Origin: JAWLHA01 sp041690535
GTDB taxonomy: Bacteria > Pseudomonadota > Gammaproteobacteria > Thiohalomonadales > Thiohalomonadaceae
DNA length: 64,000 bases
Direction: 5' to 3'
Assembly (NCBI GenBank): GCA_041690535.1
Contig: JAWLHA010000002.1
Span: 1 to 64,000 of the forward strand
Shown piece after piece: positions 58,838-64,000 of the stretch. Both the position numbers and the translations under genes were made by a program. The notes under the pieces are model-generated. The model was not told the DNA's origin and ran no database searches. It saw only the letters and a list, made by a program, of their open reading frames with translations. How positions within the stretch are numbered: the stretch's first letter is position 1; each line of letters starts with the position of its first letter.

Positions 58838-59209
58838 ATGTTGCCTAACCAACAATCAACGACGCCACCCAACCCCTCGCCCGGACCTAACGGTCCCAGG
58901 GTCGTCGTTGTTGCGCGCGATCTCCTCTCCGGGGCACTGCCGGTGGAACGGGCACTCGGAGAGGGGGTGGCGACCAACCCCATCGTTATCGACGGCAACC
59001 TTTGCGTGGTCACCGGCATTGCGCGCCGGCCCACCGGGATCGCCAAGGTCATGTGTCGACGCCTCATTGGCGAGATGGAGTGGGCTGGCCCGCGCTTTGC
59101 GGAGAGTTCACCGCACCGGGGCCTGACGGGACGGGTGGTCCGGGTCGGCGATGAGCGGTACGTCGTTGGCGAGCTGTTCGAGGTCATCCCCGACCCACCC
59201 TTCCTCTGA
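58838..59209 (+). CDS. Hypothetical protein
   Basis: I do not recognise this 123-aa protein. It has a Pro-rich N-terminus, then RVVVVARDLLSGALPVERALGEGVATNPIVIDGNLCVVTGIARRPTGIAK, a beta-rich pattern, and GLTGRVVRVGDERYVVGELFEVIPDPPFL. No membrane helix or signal peptide is visible. The ribosome site is weak. It follows minE by 208 bases and precedes the two tRNAs on the opposite strand. Confidence 0.45.
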   Translation: MLPNQQSTTPPNPSPGPNGPRVVVVARDLLSGALPVERALGEGVATNPIVIDGNLCVVTGIARRPTGIAKVMCRRLIGEMEWAGPRFAESSPHRGLTGRVVRVGDERYVVGELFEVIPDPPFL

Positions 59210-59310
59210 CGAAGAGAGCAGCCTCGGGAGACGGCCAGTATGAACGAGCGAGTTGCTCGCGGCCAAGCGTCCCCAGCCAGGCTGGAGACGGTGACGACTG
59301 CAGGAGAGAA

Positions 59311-59387
59311 TGGCGCCCCGGATACGATTCGAACGTACGACCTTCCCCTTAGGAGGGGGACGCTCTATCCAGCTGAGCTACCGGGGC
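59311..59387 (-). tRNA. tRNA-Arg (anticodon CCT)
   Basis: The 77-nt gene folds as a full cloverleaf: acceptor stem GCCCCGG / CCGGGGC, D arm GCTCAGCTGGATAGAGC, anticodon loop CTCCTAA (anticodon CCT, reads AGG), T loop TTCGAAT and an encoded CCA. It lies 68 bases downstream of tRNA-Ala on the same strand. Confidence 0.95.
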
Positions 59388-59455
59388 AAATGAAAGGCAA
59401 AAAGACGAGGCGTGGGGAGTTGCCATCCCGCATCGCCTCTCGTCTCTGGGTTGTT

Positions 59456-59531
<76 letters not shown>

Positions 59532-59632
59532 AAAACAGTGGAATTCTAACACCGGAATCCCGCGCCTGCCATACAGCAGTGCAACCCACGTTGATCCGAC
59601 CCCACCCTTCCACCCGTGCCGATGCCGGCACC

Positions 59633-60370
59633 TCAACGTGCGTGGCGCCTTGTCCGCACCCGCTCACGCTCCAAATGGGCCACTGTGCGCCGGAGACGCT
59701 GCTCGAGCTTGGGGTCCAGGGCGCGAAAGTGGGCACCCAGGGTGGTGAGATCGCTTTTTGGCGAGTAGCGGACGTCGCGTACCTCCAAGGCCACCTCCAG
59801 GGATTCCTCGGCAATGGCGGCAACGAAGTGGGGAATGACTTCGCCGGGCTCCAGGTCGGTATCCCCTTCGATCAGGATCCCTACGCCGCCGGCTGAAATG
59901 TCGTGCAACACCCCATCGATCACCTCCCCGTCGCGACGCCTCAAGGTCACGGCTACGGGCTCGCCGCTCGCGGCACTGACGCGGTAGTTGTCGCGGCGCT
60001 GCAGGTAGTGGATGGTGGCGGGAAAGCGCATGCGATAGCAGGCAAATCCCCCTTCATCCTCGAGCGCCTCCAGCGTGGCGTCGAACCGAAGTGCCGCATT
60101 GGCGGCGCGGGCGAAGATGCGGGCCTTCCCGGCCTGCTGTATCAGACCATGTCCCGCTTCGGGGAAGAGCCGATCAAGAGTGAACCTCTCCCCGGGCGGA
60201 TCAACAAGCAATACGGTGCTGGTGAAGCGCTCCCTGGACCCTGGCAGTATCACCGTGACGAACAGCCGTTCGCCCACCAGCCGTTGCAGCAGGGCGATAA
60301 TGTATGCCTTATCGGTGATTTCTGCGGGTAATTGCCGCGGTTCGGAGACTGAGGGTTCCCTCTGTTCCAT
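59633..60370 (-). CDS. ycgR: YcgR-like PilZ-domain flagellar brake protein
   Basis: The 245-aa protein has an N-terminal YcgR domain (ITDKAYIIALLQRLVGERLFVTVILPGSRERFTSTVLLVDPPGERFTLDRLFPE) and a C-terminal PilZ domain with c-di-GMP motifs QRRDNYRV (RxxxR) and DISAGGVGI (DxSxxG). On binding c-di-GMP such proteins slow the flagellar motor. I chose MEQREPSV as start; the upstream frame overlaps flgN. It lies 11 bases after flgN. Confidence 0.9.
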   Translation of the reverse strand: MEQREPSVSEPRQLPAEITDKAYIIALLQRLVGERLFVTVILPGSRERFTSTVLLVDPPGERFTLDRLFPEAGHGLIQQAGKARIFARAANAALRFDATLEALEDEGGFACYRMRFPATIHYLQRRDNYRVSAASGEPVAVTLRRRDGEVIDGVLHDISAGGVGILIEGDTDLEPGEVIPHFVAAIAEESLEVALEVRDVRYSPKSDLTTLGAHFRALDPKLEQRLRRTVAHLERERVRTRRHAR

Positions 60371-60381
60371 CGTGAGGAGGA

Positions 60382-60861
60382 CTAGACCTTGGCGTAGGTT
60401 CGGTTCCCGACCGGAAGGTGGGTGCTTCCTTTCTGATCGTACAGCTCCGTCTGTTCCGCACTGCCGGAGAGGATGGAAAGGGCCTGTTGAACATGTTTGC
60501 GGCCGGCGTCCACCCACTGGCCGTTGGTGCGATTCTGTCGTGCGCACGCATCCAGCAACGCTTGAGTCCGCCCCCAGCTGACTTGAAGCTTCTCTGCCAC
60601 GGTCCCGTCCGCCTCGGCGAGAAAAGCAGCGAGCCCCGCCTTGTCCGAGGGCTGACCAACCCTGCCGAGCAGGGAGGCACGCTGGACTTCCAACTCCCCC
60701 AGCTCGACCAAGAGCCGTTGCTTGTCGCCGACCGCAACGGCCAACGACTCCAACTGCGCGGCCCTCAGGGCCTCGTGCTCCGCTTCCAGGGCCCCGAGCA
60801 ACTCCTCCAGCGCCTTGTTCTCACGCTCCATCAGGAACTGAAGTTGCTCGTGTGCTGTCAT
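60382..60861 (-). CDS. flgN: Flagellar chaperone FlgN
   Basis: The 159-aa helical protein begins MTAHEQLQFLMERENKALEELLGALEAEHEALRAAQLESLAVAVGDKQRLLVELGELE, the FlgN pattern. It is the chaperone for FlgK and FlgL, which are encoded in this window. It is ten bases after flgM, the normal flgMN order. Confidence 0.92.
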   Translation of the reverse strand: MTAHEQLQFLMERENKALEELLGALEAEHEALRAAQLESLAVAVGDKQRLLVELGELEVQRASLLGRVGQPSDKAGLAAFLAEADGTVAEKLQVSWGRTQALLDACARQNRTNGQWVDAGRKHVQQALSILSGSAEQTELYDQKGSTHLPVGNRTYAKV

Positions 60862-60871
60862 GGCCGTGCGA

Positions 60872-61198
60872 CTACTCGCCTGCGCGCCCCAGTTGCGCTT
60901 CGAACGCCATCATCTTCTCCGCGACCCGCGCCGGATCGACTTCAAAGGCCCCTTCGGCAAGAGCACGCTGGATGTCCTCGACCCGCTGGGTATCCACCAC
61001 GGGGAGGTTGGCGAGAGTGCTCTCCAGCTCGCGAAGCCGCGCCGCGGTGTCGGTCAGGCTCACCGTATCGACGGTGGACGGGCGCCCCGTCTGTTCCTGA
61101 TGCACCTTGGGCTCACTGCGCGCCACCTGCACCTGCGACCCCTCATGGGTTCGCTGGCTCTGCGGCCCCGGAAAACCGGTGATGTTGTTGATGGGCAT
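60872..61198 (-). CDS. flgM: Anti-sigma28 factor FlgM
   Basis: The 108-aa protein has an unstructured N-terminal half and the FlgM helices (VDTVSLTDTAARLRELESTLANLPVVDTQRVEDIQRALAEGAFEVDPARVAEKMMAFEAQLG). It holds FliA inactive until exported through the finished hook. AGGAG precedes the ATG and a sigma28-type element lies upstream, giving autoregulation. Confidence 0.95.
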   Translation of the reverse strand: MPINNITGFPGPQSQRTHEGSQVQVARSEPKVHQEQTGRPSTVDTVSLTDTAARLRELESTLANLPVVDTQRVEDIQRALAEGAFEVDPARVAEKMMAFEAQLGRAGE

Positions 61199-61225
61199 TG
61201 CTGTTCTCCTCGTTCCCTGACTTCA

Positions 61226-61252
61226 GTATCGTCCCTGGGCGCGAAAACTTTA
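61226..61252 (-). promoter_or_regulatory. Sigma28 promoter of flgM-flgN
   Basis: TAAA-N15-GACGATAC on the minus strand matches TAAA-N15-GCCGATAA with two mismatches in the -10 box and exact spacing. It lies 28 bases before the flgM ATG, in the flgA-flgM spacer. Confidence 0.7.
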
Positions 61253-61272
61253 GGGTCGGATCCCCAATGGGG

Positions 61273-62016
61273 TTACATTCTAACCCGGACCACCCCCGGT
61301 GAGACCACTTCCGCTTCGACTTCCCGTTTCGAGGAGAGGTTTCGCACCCTGATCAAGTCGTTACGACCGCCCTCTGCCAGCGCCTCGCCCGCCATGCGCA
61401 CCTCCAGGCTCCCGGAGTGAGCGACAATGGTCACCCGGTCCCCGCGCCGAATCAACCGAGGCGCCTCCAACATTGCGGCGGTAAGCGGCATTCCGGCCCG
61501 CACCGAGCGCTTCAGGGTCATTCCCAGCGCATCGGTCAGTTCCGAGAGGTATCCACCGCTCAACTGAGCCAAGTCCTGTTCCGCCGTCTCCAGATCACCC
61601 GGGCTCAGTACCGCCCCCCGGCCGAGGGGACGAGCGGAGATCACCACCGGCCCAAGGACCTTGACCTGCGCCTGTACATAGAGCGACCACGGTTTGGGGG
61701 CGGCACATCGCACCCCCACCGTCACCTTTCCGAGGGGGCGACTGCCGGGAGGCAGAAACGCCTCCAGGGGTGCATCACACGCCTCCAGCCGCAGCCGGCT
61801 GTCCAAATGGCCAACCGTGACCTCCGGCGCCGACGCCACAGCGGCGGCCTGCTCCTGAAGGAAGTCCCGCGCAGCGTCCGCAATTTCCTCATGGGACTGC
61901 ACAGCGGCTTCGACAGCGCCCACAGATAGCGCGAGCACGAGCAACACCGCACGGACAAGCCCGCAGCGGGCAATACCGGGGCGGAGCCTTCGATGTTTCA
62001 TAGCTGAGTCATTCAT
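61273..62016 (-). CDS. flgA: Flagellar P-ring chaperone FlgA
   Basis: The 247-aa protein has a signal peptide (VRAVLLVLALSVGAVEA) and FlgA features: LDSRLRLEACDAPLEAFLPPGSRPLGKVTVGVRCAAPKPWSLYVQAQV and the SAF-type domain (GAVLSPGDLETAEQDLAQLSGGYL, RAGMPLTAAMLEAPRLIRRGDRVTIVAHSGSLEVRMAGEAL). It helps FlgI assemble in the periplasm. The start is uncertain between 62016 and 62001; neither has a strong ribosome site. Confidence 0.93.
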   Translation of the reverse strand: MNDSAMKHRRLRPGIARCGLVRAVLLVLALSVGAVEAAVQSHEEIADAARDFLQEQAAAVASAPEVTVGHLDSRLRLEACDAPLEAFLPPGSRPLGKVTVGVRCAAPKPWSLYVQAQVKVLGPVVISARPLGRGAVLSPGDLETAEQDLAQLSGGYLSELTDALGMTLKRSVRAGMPLTAAMLEAPRLIRRGDRVTIVAHSGSLEVRMAGEALAEGGRNDLIRVRNLSSKREVEAEVVSPGVVRVRM

Positions 62017-62125
62017 TGTAATCTGCTTTGGCCATAGCACACCTAATGCGGCATAGGGACACGGTTACGACGCGGCGGCTGAACTCCTGCAGAAATCATG
62101 CAGAAATCATGCCTCATGCGGCGAT

Positions 62126-62152
62126 TCAAGTTTTCCGCTGTCCGGCCGATAG
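62126..62152 (+). promoter_or_regulatory. Sigma28 promoter of cheV
   Basis: TCAA-N15-GCCGATAG differs from TAAA-N15-GCCGATAA by one base in each box with exact spacing. It lies 31 bases before the cheV ATG. Confidence 0.7.
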
Positions 62153-62182
62153 AGTGCAACACAACTTCCTCGGAGACCCGAA

Positions 62183-63127
62183 ATGGCTGGCGTCCTTGAT
62201 GGTGTTGATCGCCGCACGCAACTTGCCGGGCGCAATCGCCTGGAATTGCTGCTTTTTCGGCTCGGCGGCAAACAGCGGTTCGGGATCAACGTCTTCAAGG
62301 TGCAGGAGGTCATCCAGTGCCCGCCCCTGACCCACATCCCCCATGCCCACCCCGTGGTCCGTGGGGTGGCGAACATGCGGGGCAAGACGGTCAGTGTCAT
62401 GGATTTGGCACTCGCCATCGGCCGCCAGCCTCTGGACGGCACCGAGGGGGCGTATGTCATCATCACCGAATACAACCGCACCACTCAGGGTTTCCTGGTC
62501 AGCGGGGTCGACCGTATCATCAACCTGAATTGGGACGAGATCCTGCCACCGCCCAAGGGCATGGGGGCCAACTACATGACGGCGGTCACCCGGGTGGATG
62601 ATAACCTGGTGGAAATCATCGACGTGGAGAAGGTGCTCGCCGAGGTGATCCCGGTGGATACCCGGGTGACCGACACCTTCGTGGAAGAGAGCCGCAGTCA
62701 TGCCGGCAGGCGGGTGCTGGTGGTGGACGATTCCAGCGTGGCCCGCAACCAGATCAAGCGAACCCTCGATCAGATGGGCATCGAGTCGGTGCTGGCCAAT
62801 AACGGCAAGGAAGCCATCGACATCCTGAAGGCGTGGGCGGACGAAGGCGCGCCCATCGGTGAAAGAGTGGACCTCATCATCTCCGATGTGGAAATGCCGA
62901 AAATGGACGGCTATACCCTCACCACGGAAATCCGCAGCGATGCACGCCTGAAGGACCTCTACATCATTCTCCACACCTCCCTCAGTGGGGTCTTCAACAA
63001 CGCCCTGGTGCAGAAGGTCGGCGCCGATCTCTTCATTCCCAAGTTCCGCCCGGACGATCTCGCAAAGGCGGTGATCGAGCATCTGCCGCAGAGTGGCGCC
63101 AAGGGGGGCCTCGCGACGGCCTCGTGA
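62183..63127 (+). CDS. cheV: Chemotaxis coupling protein CheV
   Basis: The 314-aa protein has an N-terminal CheW domain (LLLFRLGGKQRFGINVFKVQEVIQCPPLTHIPHAHPVVRGVANMRGKTVSVMDLALAIG) and a C-terminal receiver (RVLVVDDSSVARNQIKRTLDQMGIE, LIISDVEMPKMDGYTL with the phosphoacceptor Asp). It couples receptors to CheA with phosphorylation-dependent adaptation. ATG with CGGAG upstream. cheV precedes cheR, the order found in Vibrio and Pseudomonas. Confidence 0.96.
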   Translation: MAGVLDGVDRRTQLAGRNRLELLLFRLGGKQRFGINVFKVQEVIQCPPLTHIPHAHPVVRGVANMRGKTVSVMDLALAIGRQPLDGTEGAYVIITEYNRTTQGFLVSGVDRIINLNWDEILPPPKGMGANYMTAVTRVDDNLVEIIDVEKVLAEVIPVDTRVTDTFVEESRSHAGRRVLVVDDSSVARNQIKRTLDQMGIESVLANNGKEAIDILKAWADEGAPIGERVDLIISDVEMPKMDGYTLTTEIRSDARLKDLYIILHTSLSGVFNNALVQKVGADLFIPKFRPDDLAKAVIEHLPQSGAKGGLATAS

Positions 63128-63445
63128 GAGGCCTCCACAGTGCAGCGCATCAAATGCACCGGCGGGTGCGCTTGAGCCCCGCCTCTCCTTTGCTTGCAAG
63201 CATGCGCCCACGTTTTTCCGTCTACCATTAGAGAGTGTCTACAGGTAGACAGGGCGGACATGAAACCAAGCATACCGCGCAATCTCGGCGTTGCATTCAT
63301 TGCGTTCGGACCAGGGTAAACGCACACTTACCAGAGAGTGACGTGAGTATGCGTTCACCTTGGCGTTTACCCTGGCCTTCGAGTGGATCGCCGAGGCAAT
63401 GTGGTAATATGCACCGACCATGACCTCCGCCCTGGATGCCAAACA
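63128..63445. other. cheV-cheR spacer with a mini MITE copy
   Basis: No gene is supported. A 53-bp family B remnant lies at 63311-63363: CCAGGGTAAACGCACACT faces AGTATGCGTTCACCTTGG with almost no internal part. A nine-codon open frame (63419-63448) ends in a TGA that overlaps the cheR GTG. Confidence 0.5.
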
Positions 63446-64000
63446 GTGACGAGCAACAAAATCTCCCCTCAGGAATATGAGGAATTTCGTCGCTTTCTGG
63501 AACAAGCATCCGGGATCACCCTGGGCGACAACAAACATTACCTCGTCACCAGCCGCCTCAGCCGGCTCATGAGGGAGCTCGACATGCCCTCGTTCAGTGA
63601 ACTGCTGAAGGGGTTGAAGAGTGGCAACCCTCCCAAGCTCCGCGAGCGCATTATCGATGCCATGACCACCAACGAGACGTTGTGGTTCAGGGACATCTAC
63701 CCCTTCGAGGTGATGAAGCAGGTCATTCTCCCTGAAATTACTCAGAAGCGCCCCGCTCAGCTTCGGATCTGGTCGGCGGCCTGCTCCTCCGGGCAGGAGG
63801 GCTACTCCATCAGCATGGCGCTCCAGGAGTACGGAATGGCCAAGCCCGGCGCCCTCCCCACCAACATCCAGATCATCGGCACCGACATTTCGGCCTCCAT
63901 GCTCCGCGAGGCCAGCGAGGCCAGCTACGACCGCATGAGCGTTGCCCGCGGACTCTCTGAGGAGCGCCTGCAGCGGTTCTTCATTCAAAAGGGCGAACGG
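63446..64000 (+). CDS. cheR: Chemotaxis methyltransferase CheR (partial, cut by window end)
   Basis: The first 185 residues of CheR are visible. The N-terminal helical domain is EYEEFRRFLEQASGITLGDNKHYLVTSRLSRLMRELDMPSFSELL. The SAM-dependent methyltransferase domain contains TTNETLWFRD, LRIWSAACSSGQEGYSISM and IIGTDIS. It methylates chemoreceptor glutamates. The usual SSGQEPYS is SSGQEGYS here. The start is GTG; its first bases overlap the stop of a nine-codon upstream frame (GTGA). The gene runs past position 64000. Confidence 0.93.
   Translation, partial: MTSNKISPQEYEEFRRFLEQASGITLGDNKHYLVTSRLSRLMRELDMPSFSELLKGLKSGNPPKLRERIIDAMTTNETLWFRDIYPFEVMKQVILPEITQKRPAQLRIWSAACSSGQEGYSISMALQEYGMAKPGALPTNIQIIGTDISASMLREASEASYDRMSVARGLSEERLQRFFIQKGER

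Overview
The window is GC-rich chromosomal DNA from a motile gammaproteobacterium. The evidence is Pseudomonas/Vibrio-type flagellar control (fleQ, fleS-fleR, RpoN-type promoters, fliA/flgM), a zur-znuABC-mepM block arranged as in enterics, YqiB-type DUF1249 and minCDE. A sulfur- and redox-oriented metabolism (persulfide dioxygenase, rubrerythrin, OxyR, an ORP-type system) would suit a Chromatiales/Ectothiorhodospiraceae-like host, but that placement is inference. The window ends inside cheR.

0-10.4 kb is a redox and sulfur region: oxyR, a small membrane protein, a DUF3579-MBL hydrolase pair, a chemoreceptor, a rubrerythrin / Fe-S oxidoreductase / DUF3501 operon, and a divergent peroxiredoxin with an OxyR-like site in front of it. 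A DUF2141 exported protein and an ETHE1-type persulfide dioxygenase follow. 10.5-15.4 kb is zinc uptake (znuB-znuC-zur against znuA, with a Zur-box candidate between them) followed by the murein endopeptidase mepM.

15.5-22.7 kb is the most unusual part. It is a set of minus-strand genes resembling the Desulfovibrio 'orange protein' (ORP) system: an OrpR-like sigma54 activator with cysteines in its PAS domain, two NifX/ORP-fold proteins, a Gly/Arg-rich DUF5320-like peptide, a TrmO-type protein, a MinD/ferredoxin ATPase, and a second MinD/ferredoxin ATPase fused to an ORP domain. A sigma54 promoter candidate lies just upstream of the first structural gene. A ten-helix membrane protein diverges from the regulator. 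22.7-27.5 kb carries a possible small RNA, mscS, a CbiM-like permease, a solitary iscU, an MFS exporter and a DUF1249 gene.

27.7-55.7 kb is a nearly continuous minus-strand flagellar block: fliA, fliKJIHGFE, fleR-fleS-fleQ, fliT-fliS-fliD-flaG-fliC, and flgLKJIHGFEDCB. After a Sel1-like gene and minCDE (plus strand), a small unknown gene and two tRNAs, flagellar genes resume: ycgR-flgN-flgM-flgA (minus) and cheV-cheR (plus). Sigma54-type -24/-12 elements precede fliK, fliE, fleS, flgB and possibly flgG. Sigma28-type elements precede fliC, flgM and cheV. This fits a FleQ > FleSR > FliA hierarchy.

The window also holds at least four families of short inverted-repeat elements (MITE-like). One is a 178-bp copy with perfect 18-bp ends and a perfect 8-bp target duplication. 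Others sit inside the ORP gene set, beside iscU, between fliA and fliK, and directly after the stop codons of flgE and flgG.
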